Source of the DNA: Alphaproteobacteria bacterium
GTDB lineage: Bacteria; Pseudomonadota; Alphaproteobacteria; Micavibrionales; Micavibrionaceae
Reading direction: 5' to 3'
Assembly: GCA_021776015.1 (NCBI GenBank)
Contig: JAJFGT010000153.1
Coordinates: forward strand, 1 to 9,412
Length of the DNA stretch: 9,412 nt
Position 1 is the stretch's first letter. Each line of letters starts with the position of its first letter. Positions 1-7,509 of this stretch are shown piece after piece. The notes beneath the pieces were generated by a model. It searched no databases. It had not been told where the DNA came from and saw nothing but the letters and a program-made list of their open reading frames with translations. Made by a program: the position numbers and the translations under genes.

Positions 1-206
1 GCATCAATGATTGCTAAAAATGCTGTTTCAATGTCTTCTCCATACTCCCTTTGATTGCGGTGATAGCTTTCTACTATAGGGGAGAAGGCAAGAGATAGCT
101 GAGTACCTAACTTCAGAGGCTCAGTCTTATACTCTTGAGGATTTTCACTGTAATGAGCAAGGGCATTAAAAAGCTCTGTATAATCGACGCTTGTGGCATT
201 TAGCAT
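1..206 (-). CDS. Hypothetical protein, N-terminal part only
   Basis: This reading frame starts at ATG (206-204) and stays open for 68 codons to the window edge, so only the N-terminus is visible. It begins MLNATSVDYTELFNALAHYS and looks soluble, with many charged and polar residues, no signal peptide and no membrane segment. The start is supported by an AAGGA ribosome-binding site 8 bases upstream and by a promoter-like pair about 40 bases further up. It lies downstream of the transaldolase gene on the same strand, across 112 bp, and probably has its own promoter. In some alphaproteobacteria this neighbourhood carries xerC or a DUF484 gene, but the visible residues match neither. I do not recognise the family. 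Confidence 0.6.
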   Translation of the reverse strand, partial: MLNATSVDYTELFNALAHYSENPQEYKTEPLKLGTQLSLAFSPIVESYHRNQREYGEDIETAFLAIID

Positions 207-241
207 GGGAATATTCCTTCAATATTTTATTTTGAAGGCTA

Positions 242-270
242 TTTGTAATCGTGTTCTGTAAAGCTGTCAA
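242..270 (-). promoter_or_regulatory. Candidate sigma-70 promoter for the left-edge gene
   Basis: On the minus strand a perfect -35 hexamer TTGACA (270-265) is followed after 17 bases by TACAAA (247-242), which matches four of six -10 positions. It lies 36-64 bases upstream of the start codon of the left-edge gene, in the gap after the transaldolase stop. It suggests that gene is transcribed independently of the transaldolase. The call rests on the sequence match alone. Confidence 0.5.
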
Positions 271-318
271 TTATTTTCTATAATAGCTTATTCTAAGAGA
301 ATTACTTTATAGGGAGGC

Positions 319-972
319 TTATAAAATGCTTTGACCTGTTTTCTTCCAGTCCTCAACAAAAATGGCAAGGCTTTTGTCTGTCAGGGGATGATCGTACAAT
401 TTCTTAATGATGGCAGGAGGGCATGTTGCCACATCAGCACCAATTTTTGCACTTTCGATGATGTGCATTGGGTGACGCACAGAGGAGACAAGGACTTGAG
501 TTTTAAAATCATAATTATCATAGATGGCCACAATATCTTCGATAAGTGATAGTCCATCGTGTGAAACATCATCTAAGCGTCCAATAAAGGGAGAAATGAA
601 TGTTGCTCCAGCCTTGGCAGCAAGAAGAGCCTGTCCAGCAGAGAAACACAATGTAACATTTGTCATGGTGCCATTTTGAGAAAGACCTTTACAAACTTTT
701 AAGCCATCCTCTGTAAGAGGAAGTTTAATTGTTACGTTCTTTGCGATTTGTGCAAGTTTGTCTGCTTCTTTGACCATTGTGGCATAATCTGTTGCAGAAA
801 CTTCTGCAGACACAGGCCCATCACATATTTTACAAATTTCAGCAATACGTTCTAAAAAATTGGCACCACTTTTTGCAATGATAGAAGGGTTGGTTGTCAC
901 ACCATCAATAAGGCCTGTGCTTTCAAGGTCTCGAATAGCATCTAGGTCAGCAGTGTCAGCAAAAAATTTCAT
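319..972 (-). CDS. tal: Transaldolase, short fructose-6-phosphate aldolase/TalC-type family
   Basis: This 217-residue protein has the full length of the small transaldolase/FSA family, a cytosolic class I aldolase that transfers dihydroxyacetone units between sugar phosphates in the non-oxidative pentose phosphate pathway. It shows the N-terminal FADTAD strand, GVTTNPS (24-30), the Schiff-base lysine in VTIKLP (Lys83), the NVTLCFS strand and SPFIGRLDD (127-135). Two positions that separate true transaldolases from E. coli FSA carry the transaldolase residues: Glu57 (FSA has Gln59) and Phe129 (FSA has Tyr131). Transaldolase is therefore the better name, although automated pipelines often call this family fsa. 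An AAGGA ribosome-binding site precedes the ATG by 7 bases. It is divergent from priA across 65 bp, an order seen in several alphaproteobacteria. Confidence 0.93.
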   Translation of the reverse strand: MKFFADTADLDAIRDLESTGLIDGVTTNPSIIAKSGANFLERIAEICKICDGPVSAEVSATDYATMVKEADKLAQIAKNVTIKLPLTEDGLKVCKGLSQNGTMTNVTLCFSAGQALLAAKAGATFISPFIGRLDDVSHDGLSLIEDIVAIYDNYDFKTQVLVSSVRHPMHIIESAKIGADVATCPPAIIKKLYDHPLTDKSLAIFVEDWKKTGQSIL

Positions 973-1037
973 TGGGATATCCTTATTCTATGGCTTATTA
1001 TTTTGGCTTTTAAATTCTATGTGGTAACACTTATCAA

Positions 1038-3242
1038 ATGTCAGATCTTTTTCAAGACAATATTGAAAAAACTCCTTCGCGTCGAAAGAAAGTCCTCCTT
1101 CCTTTTCCCGTGAACAAACCCTATGATTATATCATTCCAGATGAATTTGAAGCGCAAGATGGAGAATATGTTCTCGCGCCTTTGGGAAATAGAAGTTCTT
1201 ATGGAGTGATATGGGGTGAGGGGAGCTCCGATCTAAAATCGTCAAAGCTTAAGCCTCTCTATAGTATTTATACCTTACCCCCTTTACCTCAATCTCATCG
1301 TGATTTTATTGATTGGGTGGCACATTATACATGTAGTGATTTGGGATCTGTTTTAAAGATGACACTGTCAGTTCCGAGTGCTTTTGAAACTCAGAAACCT
1401 TTGATTGCCTATGTCTTTGACTCAGAACTCCCTGAAAATATATCTGTTAAACAGCAACAGGTTTTAGATGTGGCTAAAGATGGTGTCGCTCGACGCGCCT
1501 CTGAGTTGGCACAACAATCTGGAGTAACTGCTGGAGTTATAAAGACTCTTGCCGATAAGAAGATTTTAAAAAAAATAGAAGTTTATGATGCCCCGCCGTG
1601 CCAAAATCCTAACGTCTGTCATGATACCGTTGAGTTGTTTGAAGCACAAAAAGAAGCGGGAGATAAGCTTGTTAAGGCCACGCAAACCCAAAAATTTACG
1701 CCTTTCTTACTGGATGGTGTCACAGGTGCAGGGAAGACAGAGGTTTACTTTGAAGCTGTAGCGGAAGCTATTCGACAGGATAAACAAGTTTTAATTCTTA
1801 TGCCTGAAATAGCGCTCTCGAATGCTTTTATAGAACGTTTTACCGTTCGTTTTGGATGTGCACCAGCTCTATGGCACTCGTCTGTTAGCGCTGCAAAGCG
1901 CCGAAGCATATGGCGTGGTGTTGCAATGGGGCAATGTAAAGTTGTTGTGGGGGCTCGTTCTGCTTTATTTCTTCCCTTTCATGATTTGGGGCTTATTGTT
2001 GTGGATGAAGAGCATGACTCATCTTATAAGCAGGAAGAGGGGGTCATTTATCATGCGCGTGATATGGCCGTTGTTCGCGCCCATTTAGAAAAAATCCCTA
2101 TTGTTCTTGTCTCTGCGACACCTTCTCTTGAAACCATTCATAATGTTCATGAAGGGCGATACCAACATCTTGTCTTACCTTCTCGTTTTGGGGGGGCCAC
2201 TCTTCCTGATATTCATCTTATTGATCTTAGGAAAGATAAACCTGAACGGCAGGCTTTTCTCTCTCCTGTTCTGATTGACGCTGTGCGCACAGCATTGGAG
2301 AATAAGACACAAGCCTTGCTTTTCTTAAATCGGCGGGGATATGCGCCTTTAACTTTGTGTCGTACATGTGGGTATCGTTTTGAGTGTCCACGTTGTACAG
2401 CGTGGCTCGTAGAACATAAACGGAATTCAAAGCTTCATTGTCATCATTGTGGGTATATGTTGCCTGTTCCTGAGAAATGCCCAGAATGTGAAGATATGGA
2501 CTCTTTGGCACCCTGTGGCCCAGGCGTGGAACGTATCTATGAGGAGATTTCTCAAATCTTTCCAGATGCACGCCTGATGTCTCTGTCGAGTGATGTGGCG
2601 CGAGATCATGAGACACTCTGTCAGGCGTTAGATGATATCATTCATTATAAATGTGACATTATCATTGGAACTCAAATTTTAGCCAAAGGTCATCATTTTC
2701 CCAATTTGTCCTGTGTTGGCGTTGTTGACGCTGACTTAGGTCTTCATGGAGGAGATTTACGAGCGGCCGAACGTTCTTACCAATTGCTTCATCAAGTTGC
2801 AGGACGGGCAGGGAGAGAGAAGGGAAATAATGGTTCTGTGTATCTCCAATCCTATCAACCTGAAAGCCGTGTTATTGAGGCTCTTGCTTCGGGAGATCGA
2901 GAACTTTTTCTTGAAGTTGAATCCGAGGAACGTCAAAAAGCACATATGCCTCCTTATAGTCGTTTGGTCGGTATCATCGTTAAAAGCTTAGATGAAGATA
3001 AGATGAAGGATTTTGTTCGGGAGCTTGCAAAAAAAGCGCCATACTCTGAAGGAAGATTGCAAACATATGGCCCTGTTCCTGCTCCTATCTACAGGATTAG
3101 AGGATTTTACCGAACACGCTTTCTGATTCATGCGGACAAAGACACTCATGTTCAAAAGACAGTTCTAGATTGGATGAAATCTGTAAAATGTCCATCTCAT
3201 ATTAAAATCCAAATAGATATTGATCCTCAAAGCTTTTTGTAA
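1038..3242 (+). CDS. priA: Primosomal protein N', replication-restart helicase PriA
   Basis: PriA is a 3'-to-5' DNA helicase that binds stalled forks and D-loops and starts reloading of the replicative helicase. At 734 residues it matches the E. coli protein (732). The N-terminal DNA-binding domain begins near residue 17 (KKVLLPFPVNKPYDY). Walker A is GVTGAGKT (227-234, Lys233) and Walker B is DEEH (323-326). All eight cysteines of the two zinc sites are present: 441, 444, 450, 453, 468, 471, 481 and 484. The second helicase lobe carries GTQILAKG (544-551) and QVAGRAGR (586-593), followed by the C-terminal domain. The gene is intact, with no frameshift. The ATG has no obvious Shine-Dalgarno sequence, so translation may be leaderless or weakly initiated. 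In many alphaproteobacteria atpH follows priA; here an unidentified gene does. Confidence 0.97.
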   Translation: MSDLFQDNIEKTPSRRKKVLLPFPVNKPYDYIIPDEFEAQDGEYVLAPLGNRSSYGVIWGEGSSDLKSSKLKPLYSIYTLPPLPQSHRDFIDWVAHYTCSDLGSVLKMTLSVPSAFETQKPLIAYVFDSELPENISVKQQQVLDVAKDGVARRASELAQQSGVTAGVIKTLADKKILKKIEVYDAPPCQNPNVCHDTVELFEAQKEAGDKLVKATQTQKFTPFLLDGVTGAGKTEVYFEAVAEAIRQDKQVLILMPEIALSNAFIERFTVRFGCAPALWHSSVSAAKRRSIWRGVAMGQCKVVVGARSALFLPFHDLGLIVVDEEHDSSYKQEEGVIYHARDMAVVRAHLEKIPIVLVSATPSLETIHNVHEGRYQHLVLPSRFGGATLPDIHLIDLRKDKPERQAFLSPVLIDAVRTALENKTQALLFLNRRGYAPLTLCRTCGYRFECPRCTAWLVEHKRNSKLHCHHCGYMLPVPEKCPECEDMDSLAPCGPGVERIYEEISQIFPDARLMSLSSDVARDHETLCQALDDIIHYKCDIIIGTQILAKGHHFPNLSCVGVVDADLGLHGGDLRAAERSYQLLHQVAGRAGREKGNNGSVYLQSYQPESRVIEALASGDRELFLEVESEERQKAHMPPYSRLVGIIVKSLDEDKMKDFVRELAKKAPYSEGRLQTYGPVPAPIYRIRGFYRTRFLIHADKDTHVQKTVLDWMKSVKCPSHIKIQIDIDPQSFL

Positions 3243-3254
3243 GGCCAAACATAA

Positions 3255-3283
3255 TTGACTATGACAATCGATTATGTTATTAA
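3255..3283 (+). promoter_or_regulatory. Candidate promoter downstream of priA
   Basis: TTGACT (3255-3260) is followed after 17 bases by TATTAA (3278-3283). Each hexamer is a good but imperfect sigma-70 match. It sits just past the priA stop and about 85 bases upstream of the next start codon, so the 180-residue gene may be transcribed on its own as well as by read-through from priA. Support is sequence match only. Confidence 0.35.
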
Positions 3284-3369
3284 AGCGGTGTTTAAAAAAG
3301 AATATTTAAAATAGAAGATGGTGTGAAATACAAGAGAAGATAGAGACTGATAGTCAAAGAGACTTGGGG

Positions 3370-3912
3370 ATGTCATTGGGTATTGTAAAAGCAATTTCAA
3401 CAAGTATGTGCCGTGATTTTAGAGTACCTTTTTTGTCAGGACTTAAATATTTGACACAATATGCAGCGGATGAAACATTGCCAGCTCTTGTCCAGTCAAC
3501 AGCTATGGACGAGATCGCAAAGAATATTGTTTTGAATTACCAGAGTCCGCAGGTCTTTGCCTCTTTTGTTTCCGACTTATGCAACGAGGGACATTATAAA
3601 ACGTTACGAGATCTTACCGATCGATTAAGTGATGTTGCCCCTCTTCAGAGTAAAGGTAATAAAACTTCTTATCTTAATGAAGAAGGATCTCTTCATCATG
3701 CTACAGTTATTCTAGAAGCGTCTCTTCTGTCTTATTTGAATGAAACTACAGGGCCTTGTGATAAGAGGACTCAATTCAAAGGGCTTGATCGAGAGCTTGT
3801 CGCTACTACTCTCGTATCTTCGTGGAGAAATACAGCAGAAAATATTAATTTATGGCCAGATGCTTCTCAAATGGAGGTTACTGCTCTAGAGAGAGCTCTT
3901 CAATATAGCTGA
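3370..3912 (+). CDS. Hypothetical protein, 180 aa, located where atpH often lies
   Basis: The ATG at 3370 is preferred over a TTG two codons upstream because an AGAG ribosome-binding site (3358-3361) is 8 bases before the ATG but only 2 before the TTG. The product is soluble-looking, with no signal peptide or membrane segment. It begins MSLGIVKAISTSMCRDF and is probably mostly helical. I do not recognise its family. Its length (180 aa) and place after priA match AtpH, the F1 ATPase delta subunit, in many alphaproteobacteria. However, the C-terminal glycine-rich and SLR-type motif of AtpH is not visible, and a terminator rather than atpA follows. AtpH is therefore not called. The gap to priA is 127 bp, and the gene ends at a strong intrinsic terminator. 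Confidence 0.7.
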   Translation: MSLGIVKAISTSMCRDFRVPFLSGLKYLTQYAADETLPALVQSTAMDEIAKNIVLNYQSPQVFASFVSDLCNEGHYKTLRDLTDRLSDVAPLQSKGNKTSYLNEEGSLHHATVILEASLLSYLNETTGPCDKRTQFKGLDRELVATTLVSSWRNTAENINLWPDASQMEVTALERALQYS

Positions 3913-3937
3913 TAGAATTCTTTTATCTATGTGAATA

Positions 3938-3969
3938 AAACTCTCTTTTTAATGAAGGAGAGTTTTTTT
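3938..3969 (+). terminator. Intrinsic terminator after the 180-aa gene
   Basis: AAACTCTC (3938-3945) pairs perfectly with GAGAGTTT (3958-3965), and the stem can extend inward by a G-T and two A-T pairs. The downstream arm runs into seven T residues (3963-3969). It starts 25 bases after the stop codon and should end the priA-side plus-strand transcript. The mirror strand also has a T-rich exit (TTTTATT), so weak bidirectional activity is possible. Confidence 0.85.
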
Positions 3970-4117
3970 ATTACTTAAATCCCCCTTGATGTCTTGCAAA
4001 ATTCCTTTAAAATGTGTCTTTCTTGAAATTAATCTATAATAATTTTCATATATTAACGTTATGGTAACCTTTTTCATCTTAAATGAGCTCATGTTCATTC
4101 TGAGAGAATGGGCAATT

Positions 4118-4141
4118 AAAAAAAGATCCCCTGAAGGGGAC
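4118..4141 (-). terminator. Minus-strand intrinsic terminator with no matching gene
   Basis: Read on the minus strand, TCCCC-TTCA-GGGGA (4140-4127) is a compact GC-rich hairpin with a tetraloop, extended by one G-T pair. It is followed two bases later by seven T residues (4124-4118). This is a textbook intrinsic terminator facing left. No credible minus-strand gene lies immediately upstream, since the DUF2336 gene is on the plus strand. It could end an antisense or small RNA started near 4200-4300, or stop stray antisense transcription. Confidence 0.65.
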
Positions 4142-4166
4142 GTTCAAAAGACCTCTGGCGGGGTTG

Positions 4167-4195
4167 TTCACAACAAAAAGAGTGTGCTGTGTATT
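4167..4195 (+). promoter_or_regulatory. Candidate promoter of the DUF2336 gene
   Basis: TTCACA (4167-4172, five of six consensus bases) and TGTATT (4190-4195, four of six) are separated by exactly 17 bases. Transcription would start near 4202, leaving a leader of about 45 bases that includes the palindrome at 4208-4223. The -35 box lies inside a small inverted repeat, GTTG-TTCA-CAAC. Support is sequence match and position only. Confidence 0.35.
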
Positions 4196-4207
4196 TACTG
4201 AAAGGTA

Positions 4208-4223
4208 ATTCCAATGTTGGAAT
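4208..4223. repeat. 16-bp palindrome near the DUF2336 start
   Basis: ATTCCAA-TG-TTGGAAT is an inverted repeat with perfect 7-bp arms, 23 bases upstream of the DUF2336 ATG and just after the predicted transcription start. Its size and place suit an operator for a dimeric repressor. In RNA it could form a 6-bp hairpin with an ATGT loop in the leader. Either role is inference. Confidence 0.45.
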
Positions 4224-4246
4224 GCTGAAATATATTGGTGACGAAA

Positions 4247-5467
4247 ATGGATGTTGGATTATTAGAAAAATCAAATCATATGAAGCCGCTTCTAGTGAAG
4301 TTGTATGATACGCATTGTTTATATAAACGCTCTGGGGAAGATAACCCTTCAGCACAGAATTTATTAACTCAAACGGTATCAGAGCTCCTAGAGTCTTCAG
4401 TGAGTGATAGAGAAAAAGAGCTTGTCGCAGACATCCTCTTGGCTCTCCTTCGACAGGCGGAAACAACGCTTAGAGAAGCGCTAGCTCAAAAAATATCTAA
4501 AATGGACTCCGTCCCTTCAAGACTTATTTTAAGCTTGGCATATGATGAGATAGAAATTGCTAAAAGTGTTTTGAAACATAGTCCTGTCTTGGAAACTCTT
4601 GACTTAATGTATATTTTGCAAACAAAAGATCCTAGCTATTGGCAGGTTATTGCAACACGTCAAAATTTGCCAGAGATTGTCGCTGATGAATTATCCTCTC
4701 TTGATGATGAAAAGACACATACTCTATTGGCAGGAAATAAATTTATTAAACTTTCTGACATTGCTTTGAATAATTTATTTGAGGTGGCTCAACATTCAGA
4801 TGAAGTGGCTCAACCGTTTCTTGAGCGTTCTGATGTTCCGCAAGCTCTTGTGAAAAAGCTTTATCAATGTGTAGGAGACTCTCTTAAATTACTTATTGAA
4901 GAAAGATATGATTTCTTTGATGATCTTGATAAATCTCCAAATTATAAAAAATCTACGTTAAAAACAGTCAATGAAACGATAGATCAGATTGTTCTAGAAT
5001 TAGAAAACCCAGATTACACTGAAGTTTCTCACCCTTACTTGCCTTCAAAAGATCGAATTCTTTCAGAGCAAACGAAATTTGAAGTACAAGTCGGACCAAA
5101 GAACCAAATTAAGCAACTGATGCTTGATACGATGCAAAGTGAGTTGAAGCTAAAAAATTATAAGAGCTTTGTTGCTAAGTTTTCTGTTTTTATGGGGCTC
5201 AGCGGACAAGATGCGATTGATGTGTTATCTCAACAATATGGACATGGTCTTGCAGTGTTATGCCGCGCCCACCAAATCGACCGTGACTATTTTATTAAAA
5301 CATTTCTTCTCACAGACCCTATTCGTTCTGGAGAGCGTGTTGTTGAGTGCATAACTTTGAGCAAAGCATTATCTTATTATGATCGCCTTGATACAGAGCT
5401 TTCGAGACGCATATATAAAAATAATTGCCCTTCTGCAAAAGCCTTATTAGTGGAAGATTCTTATTAG
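4247..5467 (+). CDS. DUF2336 domain-containing protein
   Basis: DUF2336 proteins are alphaproteobacterial proteins of unknown function built from repeated helices. The characteristic pattern is visible at roughly residues 55-220: LREALAQK (75-82), LAYDEIEIAKSVLKHSP (97-113), VIATRQNLPEIVADEL (134-149), LLAGN (160-164) and FLERSDVPQALVKKLY (191-206). The C-terminal half is helical and less recognisable. No signal peptide or membrane segment is seen. Taking the ATG at 4247 gives 406 residues. In-frame TTG and GTG codons lie 12 and 9 bases upstream, but GGTGA placed about 6 bases before the ATG favours the ATG. The stop codon overlaps the pgk stop on the other strand by 4 bp. The role is unknown, and nothing in the neighbours explains it. 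Confidence 0.85.
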   Translation: MDVGLLEKSNHMKPLLVKLYDTHCLYKRSGEDNPSAQNLLTQTVSELLESSVSDREKELVADILLALLRQAETTLREALAQKISKMDSVPSRLILSLAYDEIEIAKSVLKHSPVLETLDLMYILQTKDPSYWQVIATRQNLPEIVADELSSLDDEKTHTLLAGNKFIKLSDIALNNLFEVAQHSDEVAQPFLERSDVPQALVKKLYQCVGDSLKLLIEERYDFFDDLDKSPNYKKSTLKTVNETIDQIVLELENPDYTEVSHPYLPSKDRILSEQTKFEVQVGPKNQIKQLMLDTMQSELKLKNYKSFVAKFSVFMGLSGQDAIDVLSQQYGHGLAVLCRAHQIDRDYFIKTFLLTDPIRSGERVVECITLSKALSYYDRLDTELSRRIYKNNCPSAKALLVEDSY

Positions 5468-6630
5468 GTTGATTGTTGAAGACTAAGAGCCTTGATACCT
5501 GGGAGATCTTTTCCTTCTATCCATTCCAGAAAGGCACCTCCTGCACTTGAAACATAGGTGAACTTATTCTTGACCCCAGAATGAGCAAGTGCTGAAACTG
5601 TATCTCCACCTCCTGCAATAGAAATAATCTCCTTATCCTTTGTTTTCTGCGCAACGTACTGCGCTAGTTCGACAGTGGCATGATCAAAGGGGAGGGTTTC
5701 AAAGGCTCCAAGTGGACCGTTCCAAAGAAGCGTCTTTGACTGATCAATGATAGATTTGATTTGTTCCATGCTTTGGGGCCCGAGATCAAGAGCCATTGTA
5801 TGGGCTGGAATCTCTGAGATGGAAACAATTGTATGTTCGGCATGAGGTTCAAATCTCTCTGCTACGACACAATCTTTGGGAAGAATTATTGTGCAATTGT
5901 TCTCCTTGGCTTGTTTCATAATATTACGTGCGGTTTCCAACATATCATGTTCACACAATGATTTCCCAACATCATAACCTTCAGCCGCTATAAATGTATT
6001 TGCCATGGCTCCACCGAGAATAAGGACATCAACTTTTTTAATCAAATTTCCAAGGAGTCCAATTTTTGTAGAAATTTTTGAGCCTCCCACAAGAGCTGTC
6101 ACAGGTTTTTGTGGCTTTTCTAACGCGGCGGTGAGCATTTGAATCTCTTGATCCATAAGATGCCCTGCGTAAGAGGGAAGGAAATGTGTTATCGCTTCGG
6201 TTGAAGCATGAGCACGGTGAGAGACAGAAAAGGCATCGTTCACATAGATATCAGCCATGGACGCCCATTGTTTGGCAAGCTCTGGATCATTTTTTTCTTC
6301 TCCTGCGTGAAATCGAGTGTTTTCTAAAAGTGTGATCTGTGATGTTTTTTCTTTAAAACCGACATCATGTCCCCAAACTTCAGAGAGAAGAGGAGGGAGG
6401 AAAGAGAGGGATAACTCTTGTGATTCATGTCCTTTGGGGCGTCCAAAGTGAGAAAGAATTAAAATATTAGCCCCTTTTGCGATCAAAGAATTAATCGTAG
6501 GTTTGAGGCGTTTAATGCGCGTAAGGTCGCTCACTTTCTTATGTTGGACGGGAACATTAAGATCGACACGAAGAAGAACTGTTTTTCCCTTAATATCAGG
6601 GAGTGCTTCGAGCGTTTTATAGTGTTTCAT
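5464..6630 (-). CDS. pgk: Phosphoglycerate kinase
   Basis: Pgk is the cytosolic glycolytic and gluconeogenic enzyme that interconverts 1,3-bisphosphoglycerate plus ADP with 3-phosphoglycerate plus ATP. The 388-residue length is normal for bacterial Pgk. The N-domain substrate site shows RVDLNVP (21-27), Arg38, SHFGRPKG (60-67), ENTRF (103-107) and DAFSVSHRAHAS (132-143). The C-domain nucleotide site shows GGSKISTK (182-189), GGAMANTF (206-213), WNGPLGAFE (303-311), GGGDT (340-344) and SSAGGAFLEW (361-370). The gene is intact. Its leader is AT-rich with only a weak ribosome-binding site (AAGAA), and nearly all of that leader (6632-6676) is repeated beyond the tRNA gene. It converges with the DUF2336 gene with no terminator between them. 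Confidence 0.98.
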   Translation of the reverse strand: MKHYKTLEALPDIKGKTVLLRVDLNVPVQHKKVSDLTRIKRLKPTINSLIAKGANILILSHFGRPKGHESQELSLSFLPPLLSEVWGHDVGFKEKTSQITLLENTRFHAGEEKNDPELAKQWASMADIYVNDAFSVSHRAHASTEAITHFLPSYAGHLMDQEIQMLTAALEKPQKPVTALVGGSKISTKIGLLGNLIKKVDVLILGGAMANTFIAAEGYDVGKSLCEHDMLETARNIMKQAKENNCTIILPKDCVVAERFEPHAEHTIVSISEIPAHTMALDLGPQSMEQIKSIIDQSKTLLWNGPLGAFETLPFDHATVELAQYVAQKTKDKEIISIAGGGDTVSALAHSGVKNKFTYVSSAGGAFLEWIEGKDLPGIKALSLQQST

Positions 6631-6631
6631 A

Positions 6632-6676
6632 TTTTATTCTTGTTATTTATTAGATGGTTTGAGGGTTAATTTTTAG
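6632..6676. repeat. Direct repeat copy A (pgk leader)
   Basis: This 45-bp AT-rich segment matches 8682-8726 in the same orientation at 43 of 45 positions. The first 34 bases are identical, and the mismatches are at 6666/8716 and 6668/8718. Similarity stops sharply on both sides. It ends one base before the pgk start codon, so it supplies the pgk 5' untranslated region. Together with copy B it brackets the hydrolase and nucleotidyltransferase genes. Confidence 0.92.
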
Positions 6677-6679
6677 TCA

Positions 6680-6720
6680 AGAGAAAAACATAAAAGAATA
6701 GAATCCATTACCAAGGTTCT
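6680..6720 (-). terminator. Weak terminator-like hairpin after the MBL gene
   Basis: On the minus strand AGAACC pairs with GGATTCT (6720-6700, one bulged A, loop of 8), followed by a T-rich run (6699-6680). It begins directly after the hydrolase stop codon. The stem is short and AT-rich, so termination is likely partial and some read-through into pgk is expected. Confidence 0.3.
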
Positions 6721-7506
6721 TTAATCACATTCCAAAATCAAGCCATCATAGGCAAGGTGCACATTTTCAGGAAGCTTAGCGGAAATCGTATCATAATCCA
6801 TAGTATGATCCAGATGGGTAAGGTAGGTTGTTTTAGCATTTAGCTCTTTTGCCCAACGAAGTGATTGTTCCAAGTATGAATGGCTTTTATCTGTATCAAA
6901 TTCATTATTACAGTCCACCACAAAAACATCGAGATCCCTTAATAAACCATAACTTTTTTCGGGAAAGCTACGAATATCTGTACAATAAGCAAAATTTCCA
7001 ATACGTATGCCCAAAGAGTCCATGGAATTGTGATCTTGAATGAAAGGTAAAACATCAATCTCGCCAATCTTCATTGGGTAGTAAGGAATAATTTCTGAAA
7101 AATACGGACGTCCATCCCCCCAATATTCAACATTGATCTTAGGGTCAAACATATACCACCAATTTCTTTCAACTTCTTTACGTGTAAAACGGTCAGCATA
7201 AATTGGCAAGTTACATCCTTGATAGTAATACATCAATGCAGGGAGATGCCCCATTCCTCCGATATGGTCGGAATGAGGGTGTGTAAGAAAGAGGCCGTCT
7301 AGTAATTGAATATTATACTTTTCCGCTTGCTGACGAATATCGGGTCCCATATCAACAATAAATTTACCATCGTCGTTTTCAACTAATATAGACGGACACA
7401 ATCTTCGATTTTTAGGGTTGTTAGGATCACACTTACCCCAATTTCCTCCAATCAATGGAACGCCATAAGCAGATCCACATCCCATTATTGTTATTTTAAC
7501 GTTCAT
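6721..7506 (-). CDS. MBL-fold metallo-hydrolase, PhnP-like
   Basis: This 261-residue protein belongs to the metallo-beta-lactamase superfamily and is closest to the PhnP-type phosphodiesterases, which cleave cyclic phosphate esters. The metal site is visible: HPHSDH (His76, His78, Asp80, His81), His159 in DHNSMDSLG, Asp177 in YCTDIR and His231 in THLDH. The N-terminus reads MGCGSAYGVPLIGGNWGKCD followed by NPKNRR, a form common in alphaproteobacterial homologues. Most of the extra zinc-binding cysteines of E. coli PhnP are absent; only Cys26 remains. The ATG lies 3 bases after the nucleotidyltransferase stop, so the two genes are almost certainly co-transcribed and perhaps translationally coupled. 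The substrate is unknown, and no phosphonate genes are nearby. It lies inside the repeat-bracketed block. Confidence 0.88.
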   Translation of the reverse strand: MNVKITIMGCGSAYGVPLIGGNWGKCDPNNPKNRRLCPSILVENDDGKFIVDMGPDIRQQAEKYNIQLLDGLFLTHPHSDHIGGMGHLPALMYYYQGCNLPIYADRFTRKEVERNWWYMFDPKINVEYWGDGRPYFSEIIPYYPMKIGEIDVLPFIQDHNSMDSLGIRIGNFAYCTDIRSFPEKSYGLLRDLDVFVVDCNNEFDTDKSHSYLEQSLRWAKELNAKTTYLTHLDHTMDYDTISAKLPENVHLAYDGLILECD

Positions 7507-7509
7507 GAT

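Larger units (their letters stand above)
3970..4246. other. Non-coding stretch upstream of the DUF2336 gene
   Basis: About 275 bp separate the terminator from the DUF2336 start, and I see no gene in it on either strand. Its left half is AT-rich and holds a lone TATAAT (4035-4040) without a convincing -35 box. The right half contains a minus-strand terminator hairpin (4118-4141), a short inverted repeat GTTGTTCACAAC (4164-4175), a candidate promoter (4167-4195) and a 16-bp palindrome (4208-4223). This density of signals suggests a regulatory region, perhaps with a small minus-strand RNA. Confidence 0.6.

Noticed and set aside
2227..2616. 129-codon minus-strand frame inside priA
   Set aside because: It lies opposite the zinc-binding region of an intact priA, has no family resemblance, and is explained as an antisense shadow.
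3261..3314. 17-codon frame MTIDYVIKAVFKKEYLK between priA and the 180-aa gene
   Set aside because: No ribosome-binding site, and it overlaps the candidate promoter; too short to support as a gene.
3370..3912. Calling this gene atpH from its position after priA
   Set aside because: Only length and context fit; the conserved C-terminal motif of AtpH is not visible and no atpA follows, so it was left as hypothetical.
4116..4466. 116-codon minus-strand frame overlapping the DUF2336 5' end
   Set aside because: It is antisense to a recognisable domain gene, shows no family features, and its last codons fall inside the terminator hairpin.
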